Numbered from the stretch's first letter, positions 42,584 through 52,763 are shown. The stretch is DNA of 64,000 nt from Paenibacillus endophyticus (GCF_014192395.1 NZ_JACHXW010000005.1:340236-404235); one strand, 5' to 3'. The notes: generated by a model from the sequence alone, not told the origin. Numbers and translations: made by a program.

Positions 42584-44842
42584 TTACGCCATTGGCATAT
42601 GTCTATTATTATTCATATACTCCTTCATACGGCCAATCTCGACACCCGCAAGCATCATGATTCCTATGCCGTGATTATCATTAAGGACAGTTCTTAGATC
42701 GTACATATAGTAATCTGGGGAATATGAATATCGTGAGCCGCTGCAAACACCGTATACGTTGCCTTGCTTATCAATCGCACAACCCGTTAATCCCTGCCAT
42801 GCTCGCAATGCTGTATCCCGATAATAATCTCGCCGCTTTAACCACCCGAATCTTACTCCGCGAGCCATTGCATAAGCAAACATCGCGGTACAAGATGCTT
42901 CCTCATAGGCATCCGAGCGGTTCAATACCTGCCGCCAAAGACCTGATTCGCTCTGCACGGCTGCAACGCCAGCGCACATCTCCTCGAAAAATGTCTCTAG
43001 CGCTGGCCGATCGCCATGATCAAGCGGAAGCCTTTCAAGCAGTTCCGATAAAGAAAATAAACACCAGCCATTGCCTCGTCCCCAAGGAACGAGAGTAGCT
43101 TTCCCGTATTTGAAATCGAATACATGAGACATTAATGCCTCATCCGACATGAACAAATAGCTTTTGTACAAAAGAAACTGTCTTGCAGCTTCATTCAACG
43201 GGGCGCTATTGCCTGTTGCAGCTGCATATCGAATTAAAAAAGGCGCACTCATATACAAGTCATCCGCCCACATCGTATTTGCCGAATAATCGCCGTCGCA
43301 TAGTCTGTAGAAGGCTCCGTCATCCTTGCGTTCCAGCTTTTGTAGCATAAAATCGGCTATTCGGTCTGCAATCCTCAGGAACGTTGCGTCTTCAGTCTGC
43401 CCGTACGCTTCTAGCATCGCGGAACCGAATGAACCGCAATTATCGAGCATGCGCATCATAACAAGCTGATGGTTCAGGGATGGGAACCCATAAGCTTCCT
43501 TGTCCCACATGGAATAATCATATAGATCCGTGCAGGTGCGAATATGGCTAAGCGTATACTCCATTAAATCTTTTCGCTCCAGCTCTTTTGCAGTTCTCAG
43601 AAGGCCGTACATTGTGACGCCGAGCGGATAATCCCAGCGTCCATAATTTGTCGCATTGCCCGTCGTCCATTTGTTGCTCAGCATCGCATTCTCATAATAA
43701 GGCCGAAGGCGTGTTTGCGGTGCGTCTACCGACCAATAGGTGCTTCCAGCAAGCTCTCCTTCTCCGTTAATCACGTTAAATAATTGTGAAGTTAAACAAA
43801 CGTCAGACGGCAGCAGGTTCTGGTCGGGATCAAGCGGACCTGCGTACAGCCACGCACCGTCATAACCGTGGATATGGACCGGAGCTTGGAAATTGAGCGG
43901 GCCCCCTTCTTCTAGCTGCGCGCTTAACGCAAAGCCCCAGCCAGCAGTGCTGCTGATTGTATGCACAAGCAATTCGTTACTACCGGCGGAGGCTGTTGCT
44001 TTGATCGAGAATGCTCCCGCTTCCGCAAGCGATGCCACCAGATGTCCGTCCAGCCAAATTTGTGTAGAACCGCGGGTGCTGCCTTCTAGAAGAATCTCAG
44101 CATCCCCAGCAGGCAGGCATAGCGACGTCCAACCGTACGCGGCAGAACGACAGGAAGGAGTACCGAATATGCGCTCGCAATTAGACATCTCTAACTGTTC
44201 TGCTTCCCATCTCATACGTGGCAACCAGCTACGCTCGTCTCCCGCCTCCGTCCCGCTGAAGTCCATTATGCTGCCATCCTTCTGAACCAGTGATTCCAAT
44301 ACCGGCTCGGAGTATACCCAACCTGCACTTCCCTCCCGTTCAGCAAAGGGAGCCAAAACCTGCATAATGCGAACCTTCGCTTCATCTGCGCCGAAGCAGC
44401 AGCCAAATCCGGCAACGGTACAGCGCGCTTCAATCAACAAACGGTTCCACCCTTTGCGAAACAACAAAGGAATGACCGCTTGCGCCTTTGGCTTCAGCTC
44501 CTCCACAACGGATGATCGATAGATCATCTCTTCATTTAGAAACAGCTTCACTGGCCCAAATGGCTCAACGATACTATCAATGGAGCGTTCATCGTCGCTC
44601 CAGACTAATCCATAGACATAAGCATATTGCCCAATCCGAGCATCAGGCAGCTTCTCAGCCAAGTTCATTTCGTATAATCCTGCTTCAGTTTGCAGGATGC
44701 CCGCATGGGAGAACGTACGCATGGCAAACGGAACTGCGGGATTCGCTCCGACATAACGTCCTGCCAGCACCTCCAGTATCCGTTTGTCATCCTCGCCATA
44801 CCAGTATCGGCTGCTCTCGCGTGCTTCAATATATGCGCTCAT
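42584..44842 (-). CDS. Glycoside hydrolase family 88/105 protein with N-terminal accessory domains
   Basis: 752 residues. The N-terminal 330 are beta-rich and resemble galactose-binding/jelly-roll domains. The rest is the alpha/alpha barrel of unsaturated galacturonyl hydrolases, with MWADDLYMSAPFL (catalytic Asp of the YteR/YesR class), VPWGRGNGWCLF and EASCTAMFAYAMARG in order. This enzyme type hydrates and releases the 4,5-unsaturated residue left by pectate or rhamnogalacturonan lyases. Start overlaps the upstream gene's stop (ATGA), so it is coupled to it. Lack of a signal peptide implies it acts inside the cell on imported oligosaccharides. Confidence 0.85.
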   Translation of the reverse strand: MSAYIEARESSRYWYGEDDKRILEVLAGRYVGANPAVPFAMRTFSHAGILQTEAGLYEMNLAEKLPDARIGQYAYVYGLVWSDDERSIDSIVEPFGPVKLFLNEEMIYRSSVVEELKPKAQAVIPLLFRKGWNRLLIEARCTVAGFGCCFGADEAKVRIMQVLAPFAEREGSAGWVYSEPVLESLVQKDGSIMDFSGTEAGDERSWLPRMRWEAEQLEMSNCERIFGTPSCRSAAYGWTSLCLPAGDAEILLEGSTRGSTQIWLDGHLVASLAEAGAFSIKATASAGSNELLVHTISSTAGWGFALSAQLEEGGPLNFQAPVHIHGYDGAWLYAGPLDPDQNLLPSDVCLTSQLFNVINGEGELAGSTYWSVDAPQTRLRPYYENAMLSNKWTTGNATNYGRWDYPLGVTMYGLLRTAKELERKDLMEYTLSHIRTCTDLYDYSMWDKEAYGFPSLNHQLVMMRMLDNCGSFGSAMLEAYGQTEDATFLRIADRIADFMLQKLERKDDGAFYRLCDGDYSANTMWADDLYMSAPFLIRYAAATGNSAPLNEAARQFLLYKSYLFMSDEALMSHVFDFKYGKATLVPWGRGNGWCLFSLSELLERLPLDHGDRPALETFFEEMCAGVAAVQSESGLWRQVLNRSDAYEEASCTAMFAYAMARGVRFGWLKRRDYYRDTALRAWQGLTGCAIDKQGNVYGVCSGSRYSYSPDYYMYDLRTVLNDNHGIGIMMLAGVEIGRMKEYMNNNRHMPMA

Positions 44843-46611
44843 CCTATCAGCTCCCTATCAGCCGCTTCGTCTTCCTTCATTTTTTTAGGCGATAGCTTAA
44901 TGTCAAAGGTTTTGCGGTATGGCGTCATCAAATTGACAATAAGCGCCTTACAGCCTGACGGTACGCTTGTATTTCTCAACGTTTTGACAAGATGTTCATG
45001 CGCCCCGCTATCCATTTCAATCCAATCGTCTCCAGCGGCATAATGGGCTGTTCCCTGCTTCCAGAAGTTGATATCGGCTTCAGGGACGATACCATCTCCG
45101 GTAAGCTTACCTTCTTCGCCAAATACAAATATAACCTGAGTCATCAAACTCTCCGGCTCGTCGCAGCTTATCGTAAGCTGCCAGCCAAGCTCGCTTTTCA
45201 TAAGCTTTGCCTCGACATGATGCTGCTGCAAATGGGTGGTTTCTCTCAAATGATGCGGAAGCAAATACCATGGGCTTACTGGCGAGCTAGCCGATTGCGG
45301 CAAATCTTTTTTCTTAATAGGTCCGTAGTATCCTTTGGATTCAACAGCTGTCAATCGGTAGCCATGCTCCAACACTTCTAGATCGTTCATCTTGACAAAC
45401 CCAGGCTCGAAAGAGGTTCCGATTTGTACAGCTAGCAGCCTCGCTTGACCATGCCGAAGCGCAAACATGGAGCTGGACTCTGTCATAACAGTTAAGCTCG
45501 TCTGTCCATCCCGTTCACGAGCGACCGGTGCGCCGAAATCAGGATGCAACCGGCTGTGATAGATGATGCCATGATGCCCGGCACCCTCCATCTCACCTAA
45601 ATAACGTTCACGCTCAAAATCACGATTTACTACGACTCGGTAGTTCGTTAGAAGCTCTGCAGGCGGAATGGGTTGCTCGCGCAGCTCGGGTCGCAACAAA
45701 TAGCTTATCATCGCGTTGTTAGGCAGCCATCCCGGATGCTTCAAAGTTTGACCGGCAAGCTCCGCAATCGCTTCAAAGTGAGGATCCTGATCGTGGACGG
45801 CCATTAACCTGCTGACGAGAAAATAGCTGTCCATCGTGAAGCTGTTGCCGAAATCCTGGCGTCCGGAATAATCTGTAACGACTTCGCCATTTGGATGGAT
45901 CATATAAGCCATCATTTTCAAATTCCGACGAACCGGCTCAAGCAGCTCCTTTTTATCCAGAAGCTCAGCCGCATGAAATAACATCACATCGCTGACTGAA
46001 TTGTAAATCCCGTTGCTGCGCTCGGTCCATTCGCCATCTTCCGTGCAATCCATTCCTTCTGCAAGCCATTCGTTCGCTCTCACCTTCAGCGCCTCGTTGC
46101 CAGACAGCTTATACAGGAATCCAAGTGCAGCGCTCAGTACCCAGCGGTGATTCGGCGTATGGCAGCCGCCTGTTAATAGCGCCGGTATTGTCCGCTCTAG
46201 AAATAGCAGCGTATTCGAGGCTGCTTTTTGCAGCGGCTCCCACTCATCCATCTTCAGCAGCTCATAAGCTTGAGCCAGCCCCACTACAACAAATGCTGTA
46301 TCAGGCGGAGAATGCATATTCGTCCAGCCGGGAGAAATCGTACCGTCAGCATGCTGCGAACGAAGCATAAATTCACTTCCTAGCTCCAGCCTTAAAGCCA
46401 GCTCATTATTATGATAATATTTCGAATCCTTATTCACGAGAGCCGCAATCCACAGTGCCATAATCATTGGAGTGCCGCCATGGCTTGGCCAAGCAATCCC
46501 ATTCTCCGAATCTGCTACACCGCCATAATAGCGGCTCGTTGAATCCATAATTTGGCGTCCAGCGCCTTCTTGCGCCCATTCGTCATTAATCTTTACTAGC
46601 GTGCTATACAT
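44839..46611 (-). CDS. Unrecognised polysaccharide-lyase-like protein, about 590 residues
   Basis: I cannot name the family. The N-terminal 350 residues look like an alpha/alpha toroid (repeated helical hairpins, with GGCHTPNHRWVLSAALGFLY and WTERSNGIYNSVSD), and the C-terminal 240 a beta-sandwich (HHGIIYHSRLHPDFGAP and GWQLTISCDEPES). This is the two-domain layout of heparinase II/III-like, PL8-like and some PL35-type lyases. No signal peptide, so likely cytoplasmic. Start at 46611 (MYSTLVK) has AAGGA 9 nt upstream; ATGs three and six codons earlier are possible. Sits between the ABC permeases and the GH88/105 gene, so it most likely processes the imported oligosaccharide. Confidence 0.7.
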   Translation of the reverse strand: MYSTLVKINDEWAQEGAGRQIMDSTSRYYGGVADSENGIAWPSHGGTPMIMALWIAALVNKDSKYYHNNELALRLELGSEFMLRSQHADGTISPGWTNMHSPPDTAFVVVGLAQAYELLKMDEWEPLQKAASNTLLFLERTIPALLTGGCHTPNHRWVLSAALGFLYKLSGNEALKVRANEWLAEGMDCTEDGEWTERSNGIYNSVSDVMLFHAAELLDKKELLEPVRRNLKMMAYMIHPNGEVVTDYSGRQDFGNSFTMDSYFLVSRLMAVHDQDPHFEAIAELAGQTLKHPGWLPNNAMISYLLRPELREQPIPPAELLTNYRVVVNRDFERERYLGEMEGAGHHGIIYHSRLHPDFGAPVARERDGQTSLTVMTESSSMFALRHGQARLLAVQIGTSFEPGFVKMNDLEVLEHGYRLTAVESKGYYGPIKKKDLPQSASSPVSPWYLLPHHLRETTHLQQHHVEAKLMKSELGWQLTISCDEPESLMTQVIFVFGEEGKLTGDGIVPEADINFWKQGTAHYAAGDDWIEMDSGAHEHLVKTLRNTSVPSGCKALIVNLMTPYRKTFDIKLSPKKMKEDEAADRELIG

Positions 46612-46654
46612 CCGCGTCATTCCTTCCATCTCATATGATCCCGATTACAACTGT

Positions 46655-47527
46655 CTATCCCTTAACCGCGCCTAGCATTACACCGCTTACAAAGTAACGC
46701 TGCAGCCATGGGTATACGATAAGAATCGGCACTGTCGCGAATATAACGCTTGCGGCTTTCAAGCTTTCAGGCACGACCGTAGCCATTTGCGAGCCTTCCA
46801 TCTGTATGAGCTCACTGACCATATTGTTCTGAATAAGCTGGTACAGCTTGAGCTGAAGCGGATAAAGCGACGGGCTATTGATATACATGAGCGTATCCGT
46901 AAACCCATTCCAACGCCCTACGGCATAGAACAAGCTGAGCGTCGTAATGACAGGCAGCGACAATGGTATCATAATGCTCAGCAAAGTCCGGAAATGGCTG
47001 CTGCCATCGATTTCGGCCGATTCCTCCAAACTTTCAGGGATGTTATTGAAGAAAGAAATCAGAATAATCAGATAAAAAGGATTAACAAGTCCCGGCAGCA
47101 CGAGCGCCCATATGGAATCAAGCAATCCCAAATTTTTGATCAAAATGTATTCAGGAATGATACCGCCGCTGAAAAACATCGTAATGACAACAACAAACAT
47201 AAACAGTTTACGGCCCTTCAGTTTCTTTTTCGCCAAAGGATATCCCATAGCGATTGTCAAAACCATGCACATAACGGTGAAAATCACAGTTAGCAGGATT
47301 GTGAAGAAAAGGGAGCGAATCATCGCAGGATCTGTAAAAACCTTCGTATAGGCTTCAAAATTCAAATCGATTGGAATTAAGCTTACTAGGCCAGCTTGAA
47401 TGGGTTTAACCGAGCTTAGCGAGATTGCCAATATATGAAGAAATGGAGCCAGACAAATCAGTGTGCACAAGAATAACACTATAAAATTAATCGTATCAAA
47501 TACACGGTTAGCGGTTTGTTCTCTCAT
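46655..47527 (-). CDS. Carbohydrate ABC permease (LplC/YtcP type)
   Basis: About 290 residues with six membrane helices. The EAA loop ESAEIDGSSHFRTLLSIMIPLSLP is the binding site for an MsmX-like shared ATPase. Start at 47527 (MREQTANRV) has AAAGGAG 8 nt upstream. Forms the inner-membrane half with the next permease. No ATPase gene is in the locus, as is normal for this sugar-importer class. Confidence 0.92.
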   Translation of the reverse strand: MREQTANRVFDTINFIVLFLCTLICLAPFLHILAISLSSVKPIQAGLVSLIPIDLNFEAYTKVFTDPAMIRSLFFTILLTVIFTVMCMVLTIAMGYPLAKKKLKGRKLFMFVVVITMFFSGGIIPEYILIKNLGLLDSIWALVLPGLVNPFYLIILISFFNNIPESLEESAEIDGSSHFRTLLSIMIPLSLPVITTLSLFYAVGRWNGFTDTLMYINSPSLYPLQLKLYQLIQNNMVSELIQMEGSQMATVVPESLKAASVIFATVPILIVYPWLQRYFVSGVMLGAVKG

Positions 47528-47584
47528 AACGTCCGCTCCTTTCAAATAGTCGCATGCTAGAATTGAACGCATATTGCGAAAAAA

Positions 47585-48487
47585 TTACAGGATGCTCTCA
47601 TCCGTTAGTTTCTTGGAAACATAATTGGAGCCGAGTACAAAAACGAGACCTACAACAGCTTGGAATAAGCCTATTACCGTTGCCAACGTATACTGCCCGG
47701 ACTGAATGCCAATCCGATAGACAAACGTACTTAACACATCTGAATACTCCCGAACCGCTAAGTTCCCAATGACATATGGTCGTTCAAATCCGATCGAAAT
47801 CATATGCCCGAGGTTGATAATGAGCAAAACAATAATCGTAGGCTTGAGACCCGGAAGCGTAATATGCCAAATTCGTTTCAGCCTTCCCGCTCCATCAATT
47901 CCTGCCGCTTCGAATAGCTCCTTATTAATGCCTGTGAGCGCGGCCAAATAAATAATCGTTCCCCAGCCGGCGCTTTGCCACACGCCAACAAGCAAATAGG
48001 TAATGAGCCAATCATTTTTATCTGTTAGAAACGGAATCGCATCTACACCGAAAGAAGACAATATATTATTAATCATGCCGGATTGTGTACCGAATACTTG
48101 ATAGACGATTCCGCCAATAATGACCCAAGAAATAAAATGCGGAATATAAAGAATCGTCTGAGACAGCTTTTTGAACCAAGCCGTTTTCAATTCATACAGC
48201 ATGATCGCCAATATAAGCGGAGCCGGAAATGATACGATCAAATCAAGGAAATTCAACATTAGCGTATTACGCAGCGTTAAATAGAAATCACGCATGGCGA
48301 ATACCTCTTTAAACGCCTCGAAACCAATCCATTCACTGCCATTGATGCCTTGGAATAAATTGAAATCCTTAAATGCAATTTGTATGCCGTATATTGGTCC
48401 GTATTTGAAAATAATGAAATATGACAGCGGCAATACAAGCAGCGCATATAGCTGCCAATATCTGCGAAAATAAACACCCATGCTCAC
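47585..48487 (-). CDS. Carbohydrate ABC permease (LplB/YtcQ-linked type)
   Basis: About 300 residues with six helices and the EAA loop KELFEAAGIDGAGRLKRIWHITLPG. I start at the GTG at 48487 because GGAGG is 8 nt upstream; the ATG two codons later is 14 nt away. Together with the neighbour permease it makes the importer for the lipoprotein at 48571, 83 bp upstream. Confidence 0.92.
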   Translation of the reverse strand: MSMGVYFRRYWQLYALLVLPLSYFIIFKYGPIYGIQIAFKDFNLFQGINGSEWIGFEAFKEVFAMRDFYLTLRNTLMLNFLDLIVSFPAPLILAIMLYELKTAWFKKLSQTILYIPHFISWVIIGGIVYQVFGTQSGMINNILSSFGVDAIPFLTDKNDWLITYLLVGVWQSAGWGTIIYLAALTGINKELFEAAGIDGAGRLKRIWHITLPGLKPTIIVLLIINLGHMISIGFERPYVIGNLAVREYSDVLSTFVYRIGIQSGQYTLATVIGLFQAVVGLVFVLGSNYVSKKLTDESIL

Positions 48488-48570
48488 AGCGGTCGCCTCC
48501 TCTTTTGAATAGGAGCCTGTGCAGGAATTCAGCATGAGCCGATTCCTGCACATGTTCCAACTTGTTCGCT

Positions 48571-50196
48571 TTATTTCGATTTCATTTCATTGTAAGCTGC
48601 AATTCTCTCGTCCAAAATCGCTTGACCGCCGCTAGCCATGTAATCTTTAAGCATCGTTGTGTAGATGCTCTCGAACTGGTCCGGTTTCGCCATTGTCGTT
48701 TTTACAATAATCTCATTGAACTTATCGAGCAAAGTTGTAGCATATTTGGTTTGTGCTTCAATTGGTCTGTCCAGCATGACAAGTGGGATAGTATCCGCGT
48801 ATGCAATCTCTTGTGCAATCGCAAGCTGTTCTTGGAATTGCTTGGGCATCGAAAGGGCTCTTGCTTGGAGATTTTTCTCAAGGCTGCCAAGCTGTTTACC
48901 ATTGGATATGATCGCCAAATCACCTGAATTGAACAAGCGGTTTTTGGCCTCTTCTGTCGGGTTCTCATTGGCTACTGGAATACCGTCCACCAACGAATAG
49001 TTTTCATCCAATACACCATTTTGGAGATTGAACAAATTGTCATCTGAAGCCATCCAATTCAGATATTTAACCGCTTCTACTGCATTTTTGCTAGACTTCG
49101 GAACCATAATGTAAAGACCGTTTGGTGCGTACTGCGGTTTAGCATGCTTGCCTTGGTCATTCGTATACACATCAACCGCTGAAAGCACAGCACCTTCTAC
49201 CGTTTTTTGCAGCAAATCATAGGTTCCGTCTTTATAGTAGATGTTAATGTCATCTTCGCTGAAGAAACCTACTTTACCCGTTTGAATATCTTCGCTCATT
49301 TTCTTTTTGTCTTTATCTAGTCCAAAATCTTTGCTGATTAGGCCTTCGTTGTACAGCTTATTCATAAATTGAAGCCCATCCTTGAAGCCTGGCAGCAGGA
49401 TTGGATAATCATTCGATCCAAGCTGCTGGGTAAGCGTATATTGCTGCTCTTCTGTCATCGTCTGAATGAATGACCAGAGCAAAGGCTCATACTGTGCAGA
49501 TGCGATCGTCATGCCAAGCGGAATAACTTGTCCGCCCGTTTGCCCAGGGTCTTTTTCTTTGAATGCTTTCAACGTTTCATAAAGCTCGGCTGTTGTTTGT
49601 GGAACTGGCATGTTTAGCTTGGTCAGCCAATCCTCACGTATAAAGGAAGCATATTTGCCTGTATTGGAGCGTTTAGCCGGAATCGCATATTGTGTACCTT
49701 CAAATTTGCCATACTGGAGTACTTCATCACCTAAAAATGTTTTCAATGTTTGTCCGTGCGCTTCAAGCAATGGACCTAAGTCAGTAAGTCCACCTTGTTT
49801 GGCATAACGGTTGAACGTATTCGGATCATAAGTAAACACAATATCCGGAACATCACTTCCGCTAGCCATCAATACGTTAAGCTTCGCTACTTCTTCGGAA
49901 CGCGGTACAGGTACGTATTCGACTTTCACATTGTTGGTATCTCCGAATTTCTCTTGAACCAATTTCGATAAGTAGTTTTCTGTGATCGTAGAACCAGCTG
50001 GGGCGTTGCCCCGATCGAAAATCTCTACTTTAAGCGTAACCTTTTTACCTTCTGCCGCTTTACCATTGTTACTGCCGTTTGCTGCCGGCTCTGATTTAGA
50101 TGAGCATGCCGTGAATACCATGGTGCTAACTACTAATAAAGCAAGCATTGATGTTTTCGAAGCAATGAACCGTTTCTTTGTTGTGATTCCAGTCAT
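48571..50196 (-). CDS. Extracellular solute-binding lipoprotein (family 1, LplA-like)
   Basis: 541 residues. A lipoprotein signal ends in VFTACSS, so it is anchored outside by the Cys. The body has the type II periplasmic-binding fold of oligosaccharide binders of the LplA/YtcQ class, which often handle large, uronic-acid-rich ligands. First gene after its promoter and the cre site at 50253. Feeds the two permeases downstream. Confidence 0.92.
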   Translation of the reverse strand: MTGITTKKRFIASKTSMLALLVVSTMVFTACSSKSEPAANGSNNGKAAEGKKVTLKVEIFDRGNAPAGSTITENYLSKLVQEKFGDTNNVKVEYVPVPRSEEVAKLNVLMASGSDVPDIVFTYDPNTFNRYAKQGGLTDLGPLLEAHGQTLKTFLGDEVLQYGKFEGTQYAIPAKRSNTGKYASFIREDWLTKLNMPVPQTTAELYETLKAFKEKDPGQTGGQVIPLGMTIASAQYEPLLWSFIQTMTEEQQYTLTQQLGSNDYPILLPGFKDGLQFMNKLYNEGLISKDFGLDKDKKKMSEDIQTGKVGFFSEDDINIYYKDGTYDLLQKTVEGAVLSAVDVYTNDQGKHAKPQYAPNGLYIMVPKSSKNAVEAVKYLNWMASDDNLFNLQNGVLDENYSLVDGIPVANENPTEEAKNRLFNSGDLAIISNGKQLGSLEKNLQARALSMPKQFQEQLAIAQEIAYADTIPLVMLDRPIEAQTKYATTLLDKFNEIIVKTTMAKPDQFESIYTTMLKDYMASGGQAILDERIAAYNEMKSK

Positions 50197-50252
50197 CGTT
50201 CCAACCCCTTCATCCTATCGAGTAGTTTTCAATCCGGGCTGCAGGGATTGTT

Positions 50253-50266
50253 AGGCAGCGCTTTCA
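50253..50266 (-). promoter_or_regulatory. cre site upstream of the solute-binding protein gene
   Basis: TGAAAGCGCTGCCT matches TGWAARCGYTWNCW except at one position. It lies about 57 nt before the start codon, just downstream of the predicted start point, so CcpA would act as a roadblock repressor. Confidence 0.75.
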
Positions 50267-50300
50267 TTCCCTTGCTTGCAGTCCGTATCGGAATGACCAA

Positions 50301-50330
50301 AGTATGCCATGCCATTCGAACAGTCTGCAA
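50301..50330 (-). promoter_or_regulatory. Probable promoter of the carbohydrate operon
   Basis: Minus strand TTGCAG (50325-50330), 18-nt spacer, CATACT (50301-50306). Confidence 0.5.
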
Positions 50331-50412
50331 TAAACTAGTTTCTTAATCATAAACCTCAGCAAAAATTCCCACATTATGGATTGTTAAACTTTGCTCGCAT
50401 ACTAAACATTTT

Positions 50413-52668
50413 TCACAAACCCGCGTTGTTACTGGGTTTTCCGGGTTTTAACTTCAATCTTCTAAAGTCCCCCGGCGTTACACCGCTTACTTTCTTAAAT
50501 ACGCGTCCGAATGTAATCGAATTGGCATAACCAACTTGCAGAGCAATGCTCTGCACGGAATCCTCCGTTTCTGCGAGCAGCACTTCCGCGTGTTCCATAC
50601 GGAGCTGTACGATGAAATCCACAAACTTCATATTGAATTCTTCTTTAAAGAGATAACTTGCGTATTTTCCCGAGATATGAAAACGATCGCTCAAATGCTT
50701 CAAGGAAAGATCTGGATTCGCAAAATTTTGTTCGATATACGTTTTCATTTCGGTAATCATCGCATGATGGTTTTTCGTTTCACAGAAAGCAACATAATGA
50801 TGGTACAGCTCCGTTAGATGATCCAAAACCAAGCCATTCAGCTCCGTGAGTGACATGGTATGATCAACGTTCTGTTTCCATCTCTCCGCGCTTTCAGCTG
50901 TAAAATGCTCATGCAATACTTCTGCAACACTGCTTAGCTCCGTACCTAACATATCCATTAAGGTCTGAAGCAGCATCCTCACATCTTCATCCTTTAAACA
51001 ATCCGCTTCCAATGACTTGAACAGCTTCTCCAAATGCTCGCGCCAGTTGCCTGTCGACAATCTAAATTCCCGTACCAAATCAGCTGCCATTTGCAAATAT
51101 TTATACGACATGTTACCAGCTTGTCCCGGCAGATCATCACTCATTACAACTGCATCCTTGTTAAGCGATAGTTTATGAAGCATCGCATCCACTGCCGCTT
51201 GATAAGAAACATGAATCGGTGCCCAATCCTCTACTATTGGGCCTATCCCAAAGGTTAATGCCATCCTTAGATTATCTGATACCCAAACGCCGCCTTTTTC
51301 TGCAAATCGACGAATATGCTCTTTTAGTTCCAGCTTTTCATTGTCAGCTCCGACTATGATGCCCATCCGGCTCTCGCCGATCCATTCTGCCCAGGCAAAC
51401 ATTCCCTCATCCTGAGCGAGCTCTTGCAGCACATTAGACAAAGCAAATTTAAGTGTATGCTGATCCATGACAGAAAAACCGCTGCTGAAATGTCCATACT
51501 GACCAATTTCAACGACGATAAATGAAAATTGCCCTAGCTTTGTTCCTGCTGATAGCAGCTTCAACTTCAGAATTCTTTCTTCAGCGCTGGCTGCTCCTTC
51601 CCCTCGAATAAGGTCAAAAAAGAGCTGCCTTCTACCCGCCAAAATATGATCCTGCTGCTGTTTTTCGAAATCGGACGCTTGCTGAATCAAATTCTCGAGC
51701 GTATGGTCGATCAATGACAGCTCGTCCATCTTCCCAGCGCCCATCCCTTCGCTTCGAAGCTGAATTGATTCAATCCTATTCATCATTAAACGGATAGGCT
51801 TGTAGTTTTTTCGTGTTATATACAAAATATAAATAATGGCAAACAGTACCGTCAGCACACCGATGACGACCCACACGTAAGAAATGACCGAAACCCACAA
51901 AAAGAGCTGTCCCGCTTTTATGCCGCTTTCGAAGGTCCATCCTAGGACTCCCATATCAACATGGTTAAGAACTTTGCCGCCTTCTTCACCTGGAGACATG
52001 GTTGAGAATAGTAATTGACCATCCTTGTCTCGGATATGCAAAAACGTAACTGAGTCATTTTTCATGGATTGAATCAATCGTTCGACGGCATAGAAATTAA
52101 CGTTAATGACAACAAGACCATCCGTTCCAAAGGGCAGCGGCTCACGCTTGTACATAGAGATGACTTTTTTGTCGGTTTCCATACTCAACTCATGATAAGG
52201 ACGAATGGCGGACCAGCCTTGATATGATGATTGCTCAAGTGCTTGCTCTAGAAACTTCTTGTCTGCAAAATCATCCCAAGACACAAGCCCAATTCGCGTC
52301 AATACCTGTTTATCCTTGATACGATACACATACATGGAATCGATTAAGCTGTCGTTGGCAATTAATCCACGCATACTATCTACAACCTCAAAGGTGACAT
52401 CATGATTTTCCGATGTCCGCTCAACATTCATAAATTGACGGTAATAGTTGTTCTTTTCAATTTCCTCCAATACGTCCGTTTCAATTCCTCTCAAGGATCT
52501 TGATAAAGTATCTATAATATAGCCTGTAGATATGCGGTCAGCTTTGACCGTTTCATTATTCGAGAGTTCATTAACCATCAAGAAAGATAAAAAGGTCAGC
52601 ATCGTTATCGTGAATAAAAAAATAGGGAAATACGAAAGCAGCATTCGGCGGTACCAGCTTTTTTTCAT
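50413..52668 (-). CDS. Membrane-bound AraC-family regulator with extracellular sensor domain
   Basis: 751 residues of the YesN/YtdP-like class. Two membrane helices (about 12-34 and 265-290) flank an extracellular domain of about 220 residues, Cache-like, then a HAMP-like segment and a long cytoplasmic linker. The C-terminal AraC domain contains LSLKHLSDRFHISGKYASYLFKEEFNMKFVDFIV and QVGYANSITFGRVFKKVSGVTPG. It probably senses the oligosaccharide outside and activates the adjacent operon, 216 bp downstream on the same strand. Confidence 0.88.
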   Translation of the reverse strand: MKKSWYRRMLLSYFPIFLFTITMLTFLSFLMVNELSNNETVKADRISTGYIIDTLSRSLRGIETDVLEEIEKNNYYRQFMNVERTSENHDVTFEVVDSMRGLIANDSLIDSMYVYRIKDKQVLTRIGLVSWDDFADKKFLEQALEQSSYQGWSAIRPYHELSMETDKKVISMYKREPLPFGTDGLVVINVNFYAVERLIQSMKNDSVTFLHIRDKDGQLLFSTMSPGEEGGKVLNHVDMGVLGWTFESGIKAGQLFLWVSVISYVWVVIGVLTVLFAIIYILYITRKNYKPIRLMMNRIESIQLRSEGMGAGKMDELSLIDHTLENLIQQASDFEKQQQDHILAGRRQLFFDLIRGEGAASAEERILKLKLLSAGTKLGQFSFIVVEIGQYGHFSSGFSVMDQHTLKFALSNVLQELAQDEGMFAWAEWIGESRMGIIVGADNEKLELKEHIRRFAEKGGVWVSDNLRMALTFGIGPIVEDWAPIHVSYQAAVDAMLHKLSLNKDAVVMSDDLPGQAGNMSYKYLQMAADLVREFRLSTGNWREHLEKLFKSLEADCLKDEDVRMLLQTLMDMLGTELSSVAEVLHEHFTAESAERWKQNVDHTMSLTELNGLVLDHLTELYHHYVAFCETKNHHAMITEMKTYIEQNFANPDLSLKHLSDRFHISGKYASYLFKEEFNMKFVDFIVQLRMEHAEVLLAETEDSVQSIALQVGYANSITFGRVFKKVSGVTPGDFRRLKLKPGKPSNNAGL

Positions 52669-52749
52669 AACAATCGCTCCTCATATTGGCTTACCGGCAA
52701 TCAGTCAAAGTTCTATAAAATAATGATTCCATTATCTTTATCATCGTAG

Positions 52750-52763
52750 GGTAAGCGCTTTCT
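52750..52763 (-). promoter_or_regulatory. cre-like site upstream of the AraC-family gene
   Basis: AGAAAGCGCTTACC matches the cre consensus in 12 of 14 positions, about 80 bp before the start codon. Confidence 0.6.

Noticed and set aside
44839..46611. Firm call as heparinase II/III
   Set aside because: The two-domain layout is similar, but I cannot place all catalytic residues, so it is listed as unrecognised.
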